A stretch of 64,000 nucleotides of DNA, from assembly GCF_950295315.1 (NCBI RefSeq), contig NC_080179.1, positions 69,687,115 to 69,751,114 of the forward strand. The letters run 5' to 3'. The notes under the pieces were generated by a model that worked only from the letters and a program-made list of their open reading frames with translations, was not told the DNA's origin and searched no databases. Each line of letters opens with the position of its first letter. Within the stretch, counting starts at the first letter, position 1. Shown here one piece after another: positions 24,505-34,804 of this stretch. A program made the translations under genes and the position numbers. This DNA comes from Erinaceus europaeus. Taxonomy: Eukaryota; Chordata; Mammalia; Eulipotyphla; Erinaceidae.

Positions 24505-24779
24505 GTTACCATCAGGGTTATTGCTGTGACTCAGTGTCTGCACTGCTCCTGGAGGCCTTTTTCTTCCTTCCTTACATCTTCCTTCATTCCTTCCTTCCTT
24601 CCTCCCTTTCACTTTATTAGATAAGACAGAAGAGAGAGAGATAGGGAGAGAGAGAGAGATATAGATTTGCCTCACCACTCTTGAAGCTTCCTCCCTTAAG
24701 ATAGGAAATGGGGGCTTGACCGTGGATCCTTCTGAATGGTAATGTGCACTCAGTCATATGTACCACCACCCTGTCCCCC
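24505..24779 (-). mobile_element. tRNA-derived SINE of the 3'-extended subfamily, inverted
   Basis: Starts with GGGTTATTGCTGTGACTCAG and GCTCCTGGAGGCC, the extra 3' domain, then a CTTCC-rich part, GATAAGACAGAAGAGAG, and a decayed head. The left arm of the hairpin is mutated. Confidence 0.75.
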
Positions 24780-24837
24780 AAAATTAGAATTTTTAATCGG
24801 TATCTTACTGATAACTTTCTTTTGTTTTGCTTTGCTT

Positions 24838-25102
24838 CTTAAATATTTATGTATTTATTTATTCCCTTTTGTTGCCCTTGCTGTTTTATTGTTGTAGTCA
24901 TTATTGATGTCATTGTTGTTGGATAGGACAGAGAGAAATGGAGAGAGGAGGGGACGACAATGGGGAGAGAAAGACAGACATCTGCAGACCTGCTTCACCG
25001 CCTGTGAAGTGACTCCCCTGCAGGTGGGGAACTGGGGGCTCGAACCAGGATCCTTGTGCCGGTCCTTGTGCTTTGCACCCGCTGCTCTACAGCCCAACTC
25101 AC
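24838..25102 (-). mobile_element. tRNA-derived SINE, inverted
   Basis: Tail TTTATTCCCTTTTGTTGCCC, GGATAGGACAGAGAGAAATG, GGGGGCTCGAACCAGGATCC (B-box side). Confidence 0.92.
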
Positions 25103-25199
25103 CTTACTAATAATTTTTTCTCTATATTACAATATTAATTGATCACCTAGAATCATCAGACAATACAGGGGAAAGTTATATAAAAGAAATATCCAAAAG

Positions 25200-25512
25200 G
25201 GTGGTAGAGCAGCGGGTTGAGTGCAAGGACTGGAACAGGGATTCAGGTTCAAATCCCAGCTCCCAACCTGCAGGGGAGTCACTTCACAGGTGGTGAAGCA
25301 GGTCTGCAGTATCTTTCTCTCTCCCTCTCTGTCTTCCCCTCCTCTCCTGATTTCTCTCTGTCCTATCCAACAGCAATGGCATCAGTAGCAATGATGACTA
25401 TAATGACAACAGCAAGGGCCACAGGATGGGAAGGGATGGCCTCCAGGAGCAGTGGATTTGTGGTGCAGGCACAGAGCCCCAGCAATAACCCTGGAGGCAA
25501 AAAAAAAAATAG
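25200..25512 (+). mobile_element. tRNA-derived SINE with 3' hairpin extension
   Basis: Decayed head (AGAGCAGCGGGTTGAG), CAGGTTCAAATCCC, TCCTATCCAACAGCAATGG, then the extra domain GGCCTCCAGG...CCCTGGAGGC (25439-25498) and an A tail. It shows on the + strand that the extension lies 3' of the normal SINE body. Confidence 0.85.
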
Positions 25513-26314
25513 ACTTTTTAAAAAGAACCTAAAAGAAATATATATGATTCAAATAACAGAAAAAAGATTTAAAATTAGCATTCCCAGAGCAAAAGAAACT
25601 CATCTGACTTTCTGAGATTCGTCTTCAATTCCATCTCTCAAAGTCTCCTATTAACATTTTAAGTCATGTTAGCATACTTTCATTAGACAGATTTTGTCCT
25701 TTTTCTTTGTATGATAACTTTCATAATTTGATCCTATTGTTTCTTGTATGTAATATATTCTTCTATAGCTCTCTGGCAGAGAAACTAGCCCAGCTTGGAG
25801 GAAGAGGCTAAAATATCAGAAATAGAATAGTTGATATCTTGGAAAGCTTAGGATGATTTTTGGCAAAGCCCTTCAGGATGAATTAGCAATGAGTATATTA
25901 GCAATAATTAAGCAAAAGAAATAAGAGGTAATGGTTATCTCCAAGCAAAGCATGTTGTACAAAAAGAAATGTGACCTTCATGAAAATATGGCTCACTAGT
26001 GGCTATAATTTCACTGCAATTACAATTTGGTTTTTATAAAATGGAAAATAGTGAAGATAATAACATGGGTTTTTATACTGGGATGGAGAGTAGCATAGAC
26101 CGAGAAAATTAAATGCCTACCTTTCACAGAGCAAGTCAACAGACAACATATACAACTTGCTGGCTTCATAAATCCCAGACAGGTATTATTATTATAAATA
26201 TTAAATATTTACAATAAAAGTTACCGTCTGGAACATTTAAGCCAAATTCTATCACTTTTCTACCAAAACATTTTGACACCAGTATTTGAAAAGTCTAGAC
26301 ATTCAGTTTAATTT
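25513..26314. other. Unique AT-rich sequence
   Basis: No gene seen. Confidence 0.45.
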
Positions 26315-26525
26315 TTTTCAAGAGATGTATTTATTTATGAGAGAGATGAGGAGAAAGTGGTGGTGGAGGAGGAGAAGGTGGAGAAGGAATAGGAGGAATA
26401 AGAGACAGAGAAAGAGATCCAGATTATCATTATGGTAGCTGCAAAGCCAAGAATTAAATTTGAGAGCTCATGCTTGAATGAGTGAGTGTTCAATGTTTTA
26501 TCTGTTGTGTCATCTCTTGGATTAC
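26315..26525 (-). mobile_element. Probable old SINE remnant, inverted
   Basis: ATTTATTTATGAGAGAGATG, a GGA-rich segment and a decayed AATTAAATTTGAGAGCTC...TGTGTCATCTCTTGG head. Weak. Confidence 0.35.
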
Positions 26526-27224
26526 AAAACTTAGGCATTAAAACAACCAATATCTGAAAATCATAATTTTATTCCAGTCTAAGAGGCATGACTTGAGGCT
26601 CCTTCTGATGTGGTCATGTCAATTGTCATCTTACTATGCCCCTTTGAGTAGCAATACCAGCATATCTTGACTACTTCACTGATAGAAAACTTCTATTGGA
26701 TCAATTCACTGCCCATTCTCCGCCCCCCCCCCCCCATGGGTTATTTTCTATTACTGCAGAGAAAATTACTATCTTACAATCTTTGTAGGTCTGAAGTCTA
26801 GGTATGGGCCCTTCACTCAGGATCTCCTAAGGTTATAATCATGGTGTTGTCAGGGCTTTAATTTCAAGTTCCTCTTATCAGAATTCTGGTTGTCAGAATT
26901 CTTACAGCTATAGAGTTTAAGGCAGCTTGCTTCTTAGAGCTTAGCAGGAGAGAGCTTTTCTGGTCTCAAGACTCTGAAAAGGCTCATGGTTAAGTCCAAC
27001 TCATTCAGAATAACACCCTTCTTCTTCCTGTGATTAAATCTACATCACCTTGTTTGGGGTCTTATATACTTACAGAAGTTGGATATAATGTGGCCAATGA
27101 TGGTTTTGTCAATATCTTCTATTTTTATTTTATAGATAAATTAAGTCAAAGTATCAGTGTCAGCAAAATAACTCACCTGAGGATTTATTCTTTGCCATGC
27201 CCGTGGCCCAGATTACTACAGTGG
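26526..27224. other. Unique sequence with a C10 run
   Basis: No gene. A poly-C run lies near 26723-26734. Confidence 0.45.
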
Positions 27225-27363
27225 GGGAAGCTTTGGTGCTATATTATTTTTCCCCTCTCTCCCTCTGTCTCTCCTTTTTCTGTCCAAAAATTTGTCTTGG
27301 AAACTACAACAATAAAACAACAAGGGCAACAAAAGGGAATAAATAAATATATAAAAAAAAAAA
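27225..27363 (+). mobile_element. SINE 3' part
   Basis: CCCTCTCTCCCTCTGTCTC, then AACTACAACAATAAAACAAC, AAGGGCAACAAAAGGG and an (AAATA)n tail. The head is not recognisable. Confidence 0.75.
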
Positions 27364-27954
27364 AGCTGTCCTGGAAAAGTGAAGTCCTGGTAATGACACA
27401 CACACACACATAAATAAATAAATAAATAAAGTGTATTACTTGTGCTTTGGTGCTCTGTCTGTTGTTTCTGTCTGAATAAAGGACTTATTCAAAACCGCCG
27501 ACTGATATCGTAGATGTTTCTGACTTGAGTTATGATTCACACAAGTATTTCCCCTAATATGTTGTTCTTTTTTAAATTTTTTATTTGTTCTTATAGCTTG
27601 TCTTTCCCCAAGAATAAGTAGGTAATGAGACAGAGATGAATCAACACACATACATATATGGCATATATGCATATATTGTAGCTATGCAGTTTTTAGTGTG
27701 CTGCCATGTTTTTTCTATGGGCCTGTGTACATATTCTTAATATGACAACATAAATAATTTCCCAGTACGTTCTGGATTATGGTTTCTCCTCTTAAAACAT
27801 ACATTAAATAGTTTCATATATCAGTTCTAAAACCTTTCTTATGCTTACTTTAATTATTATTCTTATTATTGACTGGATCTTTGGATTTTGCTAACAATGG
27901 AATAAGCTGGAGTGGTGTCTGGGATATAATGGTTATGGAAAGCCATTTCAACAT
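27364..27954. other. Unique sequence with (CA)n and (AAAT)n
   Basis: (CA)n at about 27397-27411 and (AAAT)n at 27411-27430. No gene. Confidence 0.5.
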
Positions 27955-28108
27955 CTGTTGTTGTCTCCAGGGCTTCACTTCTCCAGATCTATTTTTTCAG
28001 GGGAAGAGAGGGAGACCACAGCACTAAAAGTTACTTTAATGTGGTGGAGGACAGGCTTGAACCCGGACGTACAGGGCAATGCAGGCACATGGTCTAGGTG
28101 AGGTGTTT
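27955..28108 (-). mobile_element. Old SINE remnant, inverted
   Basis: CAGGGGAAGAGAGGGAGACC, then ACAGGCTTGAACCCGGACG (B-box side). Head decayed. Confidence 0.5.
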
Positions 28109-28189
28109 TTTTTTTTGTATTTTTTTTTCTCCATAGTTATAGCTGAGGCTTAGTTTCAGCACTATGAATCAGTTCACTGTTTCTAGCGG

Positions 28190-28392
28190 CCATTATTATT
28201 GTTTTTTTTTTCATTTTATTGAATAGGACAAAGATAAATTGAGAGAGGAGAGGGAGAGAGGGAGAGAGAAAGACACCTGCAGACCTACTTTGCCTTGCAG
28301 GTGGGGAGCTCCAGGCTCCAGCCCAAATTCTCAAACGGTCCTTGAACTTTGTACTATGTGCGCTTATCCCCAGTGCGCCACTGGCCAGAGCT
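28190..28392 (-). mobile_element. tRNA-derived SINE, diverged, inverted
   Basis: GAATAGGACAAAGATAAATTG, AGACACCTGCAGACCTACTT, GCAGGTGGGGAGCTCC, TGTGCGCTTATCCCCAGTGC. Confidence 0.85.
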
Positions 28393-28464
28393 TGGTGAGC
28401 TATTTTTTTTCGACCTTCATTCTCAAATTTTCGCAACTACTGGTTGACTCTTCTCTCTGTTTCT

Positions 28465-28776
28465 TTCTTTTTTTTTTTAAGTTATTTTTATATTTATTGA
28501 TTTTCCCTTTTGTTGCCCTTGTTGTTTTCCACTGTTGTTGTGGTTATTATTGTTGTTGTTATTGATGTCGTTGTTGTTAGATAGGACAGAGAGAAATGGA
28601 GAGAGGAAGGGAAGACAGAGAGGGGTAGAGAAAGACAGACACCTGCAGACCTGCTTCACCGCCTGAGAAGCGACTCCCCTGCAGGTGGGGAGCCGGGGGC
28701 TCGAACCGGGATCCTTACACCGGTCCTTGCGCTTTGCACCAAGTGGGTTTAACCCACTGCGCTAGCGCCTGACTCC
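28465..28776 (-). mobile_element. tRNA-derived SINE, young, inverted, with 15-bp TSD
   Basis: Full reverse copy from poly-T to CTAGCGCCTGACTCC, with the B-box complement GGCTCGAACCGGG intact. TSD CTTCTCTCTGTTTCT at 28450-28464 and 28777-28791 is perfect, showing recent insertion. Confidence 0.96.
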
Positions 28777-28791
28777 CTTCTCTCTGTTTCT

Positions 28792-29007
28792 GTGTGCCTC
28801 CTCCCTCCAAATACCTCCTCTTCAGAGTTCTCTTCTAGACCTTTTCACTAGTGTGCTTCTGCAACATCTGAGGAGGATTCTCTGTTGTTGCCACTGACAT
28901 ACATCGGTTCTCCACTGGTGGAAATGTTTAGAGGAAAACTGGACCCTGGTCTAGTCAGCTTGCCTTCCAGAAACAGCTCTTAGCTCCCTTTAAAAGAGAA
29001 ATAAAGG
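28792..29007. other. Unique sequence
   Basis: No gene seen. Confidence 0.5.
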
Positions 29008-29277
29008 AGACTCGGTCGGTAGCACAGCGGTTAAGCGCAGGTGGCGCTAAAGCTCAAGGATCCACGTAAAGATGCTGGTTCAAGCCCTTCGCTCTGCACC
29101 CCTAGGAGAGTCACTTCACAAGTGGTGAAGCAGATCTGCAGGTGTCTATCTTTATCTCCCCCTCTCTAGAGAGGCTTCCCCCTTTTCCATTTCTCTCTGT
29201 CCTATCCAACAACGACATCAAGAATAGCAACAATAATAAAACAATGAAGGCAATAAAAGAAAATAAATAAATAAAAG
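29008..29277 (+). mobile_element. tRNA-derived SINE
   Basis: GGTCGGTAGCACAGCGGTTAA (A-box), GCTGGTTCAAGCCC (B-box), CCTATCCAACAACGACATC and an (AAATA)n tail. Confidence 0.92.
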
Positions 29278-29290
29278 AGGAAAAAGCAAG

Positions 29291-29688
29291 TTGTGGTCCA
29301 TATACACAATGGAATACTACTCAGCTACAAAAAATGGTGACTTCACCATTTTCAGCCAATCTTGCATGGACCTTGAAAAATTCATGTTAAGTGAAATAAG
29401 TCAGAAACAGAAGGAGAAATATGGGATGATCTCACTCGCAGGCAGAAATTGAAAAACAAGATCAGAAGAGAAAACACAATTAGAACCTGAATTGGTGCAT
29501 GTTGCACCAAAGTAAAAGACTCTGGGGTGGGGGTGGGGCGGAGAATACAGATCTAAAAAGGATGACAGAGGACCTAGTGGGGGTTGTATTGTTAGATGGA
29601 AAACTGAGAAATGTTATGTATGTACAAACTATTGTATTTACTGTCGAATGTAAAACATTAATTCCTCAGTAAAGAAATTAAAACAAAA
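29291..29688 (+). mobile_element. L1 tail, second 3'-end type
   Basis: The first part encodes the ORF2 C-terminus (ATACACAATGGAATACTAC, matching 1884-1902). It continues into a short 3' UTR (AAGTAAAAGACTCTGGGG, then TTTACTGTCGAATGTAAAAC) and an A tail. GGAAAAAGCAA flanks it at about 29278 and 29692 (TSD). This 3' UTR is only about 240 bp and unlike that of the 1-3391 element. Confidence 0.9.
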
Positions 29689-30771
29689 AAGTGGAAAAAG
29701 CAACATTCTACCCTCTACAATTGATATTTTGGAATTGTGCAGCAAAGACCCATCTAAAAAGCCCGTCTAACTCACATCCTACAGAAGTATCTGGAATATT
29801 AATTCTTGTCTACTCTTCAGCACTAGAACCTGTTCCTGTTATGAGAAGTTGAGTTGCTTGTGGCTTCTACAGTGGGACTATGGAGGAGGAATAGGACGGA
29901 GTTGTCATGTTTAAACAGGACTATTTCTATACAGGAGGCATCAGTGTGACATGCAGGCTTGCAAGTTTCTCAGGAAGTGTTAATATTTAAGAGTATGTTC
30001 CAGTCAGGAATTTGTAAATCAGCGGTTTTGCTTTGAACTGATCCCTGGCCAGTTGTGACACTGTTGAGTAAACTGGCAGTCTGTTTGCTGTTGTTTCCTC
30101 TTTTTGAAATTTAATCTCTTGGAAAAACAGCAGTCTGGACTGTTGTATGTCTCAACACAGGCCACCAGAGAAGACCACTTAAAATTGCTTTTCTTTTTAT
30201 CTGGAGCCTGAATTCCCTTCCAGCAACTTTCCTTCCTCCTCTTAAATCATTTTGACAGGGCAACATTTTTGGGTGCAATTTCTCTGCCCTTTGAAATACA
30301 GGGGACAGAGGATTTAGAGTGGGACATCTGTGATTGAAGTTTTTTTGACTCACATTGTAAAAGAAGGATGTTTCTCCAGTTTTCACACCATGACGAAGGA
30401 ATCTTTTGAAAGTCAGTTAGTTTACTGATATTTAATTCCATGTAGTAACATGTCAAATGTCAGACTTATTGATCCTTCTTTTTAAAGACATTTATACCAA
30501 GCTGTGTTTGAACCACTAACAAAAATAGAGACAATGATCATAATGATTCAAGTCACTACTGAAAATAAATGTTTAGTACATTCCAGTTTTACTGCATTTA
30601 CATTTACAACTAAGTCTACCATTTCTTTCTTTAAAAAGAATATTATGTTTACAACATTAATGTAATAGAGTTATCTTATTATATTAATAATAGGTATGAT
30701 ATTATATTGTATAAATAGTCTTTCATAAATAAATTGTAAATCATATATGTCATGTAAATATTGTTCTACTT
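29689..30771. other. Unique intergenic sequence
   Basis: No gene. The open frames at 30111-30456(-) are unsupported. Confidence 0.45.
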
Positions 30772-30963
30772 ATTTTTATTTATGCAGGTTTGGATAAATA
30801 CGGAAAGAAATCAATAAGGAAGGGGGCGATTCAGAGGGAGAGAGGTGACTACAGCACTGTTTCACCATATGTGAAGCTTCTCCCGTGTAAGGGGATGGTG
30901 GCTTGAATCTGGGCCCTTATGCACTGTAGCATGTATGGTCTACATGGACCACTGCTCGACCCC
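30772..30963 (-). mobile_element. Old SINE, inverted
   Basis: CACTGTTTCACCATATGTGAAG, CTTGAATCTGGGCCC, CTACATGGACCACTGC fit the reverse of an old tRNA-SINE. Confidence 0.6.
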
Positions 30964-31045
30964 CTTTCAAGGCAGTTCAGAGGAAACCTTTGTAGGAGAG
31001 TATATTTCATAGACCTTGTGTAGCTTTCTTCATGCAGTGTAAAAT

Positions 31046-31064
31046 AATAATAATAATAATATAG
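31046..31064. repeat. (AAT)n microsatellite
   Basis: About six AAT units. Confidence 0.85.
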
Positions 31065-31741
31065 ATACAGTAGTCTAGTGGTTCACCATATTTCTTGGAT
31101 TAAAATTGGTTCATGCTATTCTCTATTACAAGTAACAAGCTATGGAGTTAACCAAAATCTTTTTTTTTTTCTTGGCTCTCTAAATCTCAACTATCAATTA
31201 GTAGAATTTCATAGGATAGAGATTTTGCCTGAGAAAATCAACCATGTCAGCAACCAATATTTTGTTTGGAATTATCACAGGCTGCTTATTCAAAGTGCCT
31301 AATGAATGACTGTGCATGTACATGTGTGACATTATCTCTTAAGGAAACCAGAAGACAAGAAAAACAAACTCATACAAAAGGGTTCTGCTAAGAAGAACTC
31401 TGTACATTTTTTAAATAAAAAAATTCTCTGTCAAGACTTTGCCAAAACCTAATTGCAAATGAACATCACAAATTCTTATAATCAAATCAGGAAATCCTGT
31501 GAATGGATGCCAGTGTGTTCATGTTCTTTGCCAAGGAATTGCAGCCCACTGGGCAGACTTAGCAAGATAACTACATTGTGGTGTCTTTATATGGGTATGC
31601 CCACATCCTGCAGAATAGATGATGTCCTGAAAACGGTATAACCCTTTATTTACAAAACTATTTTCATAAATCATTGGCAGACACTGGTTCAAACAAAGTG
31701 TTTAAAAATAATCTATGCTTTTGAAAAAAAATGTTGGTATT
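31065..31741. other. Unique sequence
   Basis: No gene or clear repeat seen. Confidence 0.45.
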
Positions 31742-31754
31742 TCTTGTAAAGTTT

Positions 31755-32049
31755 TTTTTTTTTAATTTTTTTATATTTATTTTATTTATTTATTCCCTTT
31801 TGTTGCCCTTGTTGTTTTATTGTTGTAGTTATTGTTGTTGTTGTTGTTGTTGTATAGGACAGAGAGAAATGGAGAGAGGAGGGGAAGACAGAGAGGAGGA
31901 GAGAAAGATAGACACCTGCAGACCTGCTTCACCGCCTGTGAAGCGACTCCCCTGCAGGTGGGGAGCTGGGGTTCGAACCGGGATCCTTATGCCGGTCCTT
32001 GTGCTTTGCGCCACCTGCGCTTAACCCGCTGCGCTACAGCCCGACTCCC
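31755..32049 (-). mobile_element. tRNA-derived SINE, young, inverted, with 13-bp TSD
   Basis: Full reverse copy with GGTTCGAACCGGG and GCGCTTAACCCGCTGCGC. TSD TCTTGTAAAGTTT at 31742-31754 and 32050-32062 is perfect. Confidence 0.96.
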
Positions 32050-32062
32050 TCTTGTAAAGTTT

Positions 32063-32379
32063 AAATAGTTCCACACTGCACCTGACACCCCAGTGCTGTG
32101 GCACCCACCCCCTGCCTACAGTGGAAGAGAAGCTAGACTGTCACTATCTGCAGATTATGTGTGCATGTGTGTCTGTGCTTCTGTATGCTTTTTCTCTCTT
32201 GGAAACAAAAAGAGATTAAGTTAGCCCGGGCCTAGTGAAATTACACAGATACAGAGGCCTTGGCATCTCTAAATACTTCATTGCTTCTGCTGCTATAGTA
32301 AAAGGGATTGGCTTCCATCTTTCTTCTTCTAATTTAGTGTTTGCATAGAATATTGCCACTGATTTTTTTTTTATATGCC
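32063..32379. other. Unique sequence
   Basis: No gene seen. Confidence 0.45.
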
Positions 32380-32528
32380 GATTTTATAGTCTGGCAATTT
32401 ATAATACTGTTCAATCATTTCTAGGAGTTTGCTCCCCTGGTGTCCTGATGCTTTCAAACAGTTCCAGGGTTCAAACCTGGGGCCTCTCACATGGTTTCCA
32501 GGTAAGCTATTTTCTGATCTCTCCACTT
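32380..32528 (-). mobile_element. Possible old SINE remnant, inverted
   Basis: GGGTTCAAACCTGGGGCCTC (B-box side) then TAAGCTATTTTCTGATCTC. Weak. Confidence 0.35.
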
Positions 32529-32756
32529 CCTATCTCTCATCATAGTCTTCCAAGTGGACAGTGATCGGACTTAGCACTCCTTGCACCCAGGAAAAACAGA
32601 TAGTTCTCATTGAAGACCCACCTCACTTTGTGTAGTATGTTCAGAAAAATCCTAGGCAATTGTTTTTTCTCATTTCATTGTGCTGATTAAGGATAGTCAG
32701 TGACTTAATATTGCCTGCTAAATAAATTCATGTCCTTAACGTCTCCAAAATATCTT

Positions 32757-32980
32757 TTTAAATTTTTTTCTTTTCTTTTTTTCTCTCTTTACTTTTTTTT
32801 TTCTTTCTTTCTTTCTTATTGAAGAGACAGAGAGAAATTGAGAGGGGAGGGGAAGACAGAGAGAGAGAGACAGATGGAGAGACAACTGCTTCTCTCTGCA
32901 GGTGGGGACTAGGGGCTTGAACCTGGGTCTTTGGAGACTGTATGTAAACACTTAACCAGGTGCACCACCTCCTGGTTCCC
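32757..32980 (-). mobile_element. tRNA-derived SINE, type 2, inverted
   Basis: GAAGAGACAGAGAGAAATTG, CTGCAGGTGGGGACTAGGGG, TTGAACCTGGGTC, GGTGCACCACCTCCTGG. CTCCAAAAT flanks both ends (about 32743 and 32986) as a TSD. Confidence 0.88.
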
Positions 32981-33072
32981 TACATCTCCAAAATCTTTCC
33001 AAAAAGTTCTTCTCATCTTTTTTTCCTCTTTACATTTATGCATGAATTTTACCTCTTATGTCTTGAACTTTG

Positions 33073-33074
<2 letters not shown>

Positions 33075-33104
<30 letters not shown>
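33075..33104. repeat. (CT)n microsatellite
   Basis: About 15 CT units. Confidence 0.92.
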
Positions 33105-33107
<3 letters not shown>

Positions 33108-33167
33108 TATTTGTGCATTATTTAAGACTGTCATTTTAGTTCTCTGCAATAATAAAATCATATCAAT

Positions 33168-33255
33168 CAGTTATCCTGGAAATAGCGCAGTGGATAAAAC
33201 ACTGTACTCTCAAGCACAAGTTCCCAAGTTCAAACCCTAGTTCTATATTTTGCAC
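33168..33255 (+). mobile_element. Old SINE head fragment
   Basis: GAAATAGCGCAGTGGATAAAAC (A-box), CCCAAGTTCAAACCCTAG (B-box). Confidence 0.5.
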
Positions 33256-33439
33256 TCTTCTTCATGCGCACATTTCACTAATTATTTTAAATGATGTTAA
33301 TAGCACACACAACTGACATGTTTGGAACAGACATACTTGACAGCATACTGCTGACCTGCAGATTAGAAGGTGACCAGCTGGCTGTAGGCAAGCACTGTTC
33401 ATTGCCAATGTATTTTACTAAGCAAACAGAGAGTCAGAG

Positions 33440-33617
33440 TTACTCTAGAATAGTGGCTGCCCCTGCGGCTCCAGACAGACTATGACCCACATAGTCAATG
33501 ACTGCCACCTCTCCAGATTCAAAGGAGGTCTCGAAACTTTACATCAGGCTCAACCTGACGCTGTTGACTGGCTATGGAAGAAGGGCAAATGCTAGAAGAA
33601 GAAGAAGTGGCTAACTG
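33440..33617 (+). mobile_element. RTE-clade LINE, 3' end of ORF2-like frame
   Basis: One frame reads PCGSRQTMTHIVNDC, then a Gly-Gly-Leu-x-x-Leu-His and an Ala-Val-Asp-Trp-Leu block, and a stop at about 33593. The pattern Cys-x(n)-M-x-HIV-x-x-C followed by GGL..LH..AV.WL is, as I recall it, the C-terminus of RTE/BovB-like LINE proteins. A GAAGAAGAAGAAG run follows, and RTE elements commonly end in short tandem repeats rather than poly-A. Only about 50 codons remain; the 5' boundary is unclear. Dead fragment. Confidence 0.6.
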
Positions 33618-33762
33618 GATGGTAAACAGAGATGTTTTCCCATGTATAGTTACAGTTCATGTCATTGCTTGACTGGTTATACACAGCTTTGAAGTGCCTA
33701 ATTACCCTATAGTTGGCTCTACAGAGAAGGGACTTAAATATTCCTTCAAAGTTTTTACCATG

Positions 33763-34023
33763 GCTCACTCACAGGCAGAAGTTGAAAAACAACATCATAA
33801 GGGAAAACACTAAGCAGAACTTGAACTGGAGTTGGTGTATTGCACCAAAGTAAAAGACTCTGGGGGTGGAGGGCTGGTCCTGGAACATGATGGCAGAGGA
33901 GGACCAAGTGGGGACTATTTTGTTATGGAGAAAACTGGGAAATGTTATGCATGTACAAAGTATTGTATTTACTGCCAATTGTAAAACATGAATTCCCAAT
34001 AAAGAAATGAATAATAATAAATA
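33763..34023 (+). mobile_element. L1 tail, second 3'-end type
   Basis: CTCACAGGCAGAAGTTGAAAA, TGCACCAAAGTAAAAGACTC, GTATTTACTGCCAATTGTAAA and an AATAATAAATAA tail. TTTACCATGGC-like repeats flank it (about 33754 and 34027). Confidence 0.85.
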
Positions 34024-34804
34024 AGGTTTAACCATGGCAAATCATATTGATATTAAGAATATGTGAAGCATTCAATAATTTCTATTTGCTAATAAACTCA
34101 TATGGCAAGGTGAAGTGAGCAACCTCTTTAGAAATCATAAATAGAAAACACCCATATTTTCACGATTTTGAGCAGTAAGCTCAAAACTGAAGTTGAACCA
34201 GGTCAGATAATCAGAATATACAAACGTCTAGGAAGCTGAGGATGTGGTCTTTGCACTAAAATTCTGAATACACTATAGGTGTGATGAGGTGTGGAAAGCA
34301 CAAAATGGACTTGGGATGACTGAGATAACTAAGTAAATAAATAGTATAAGAATTTAAATAGAAGAATATTGAGAAGTTCAAAATATTAGGAGAAAGGCCG
34401 TATGTTTTCATGATCACTATTGTGATATTTATAAATTTCTCCATCAATGTTGTTTAGCAAAAGAGAAATTGAAAGGCTAGGGAAAGTGTTCAAGGTCACA
34501 GAGCAAATGCTCTAAACTTAGCTAACCAACCACAGGGGACCCAAAAAGATCTTAGTCAAAAGGCTTCATCGCAATTTCCCCAAAATAGCTACTTCATTCA
34601 AAGTGAGAAGGATAATTGCTACTTCCACAGACAACATAAGAAACCAGCATCATCTCAGCCCAGAGAGCAACATGAAATGACCACCCACATACTCTATCCC
34701 ATATTTATTCCCTCCAGCTGGAAGACCCTCTTTTCCTTGTCTTCCCACTGACCTAGAAAGTAGAGCTAATGAAGACAGATGCAGAGGCAGTATTCATAGA
34801 CAGT
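34024..34804. other. Unique AT-rich sequence
   Basis: No gene seen. Confidence 0.45.
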
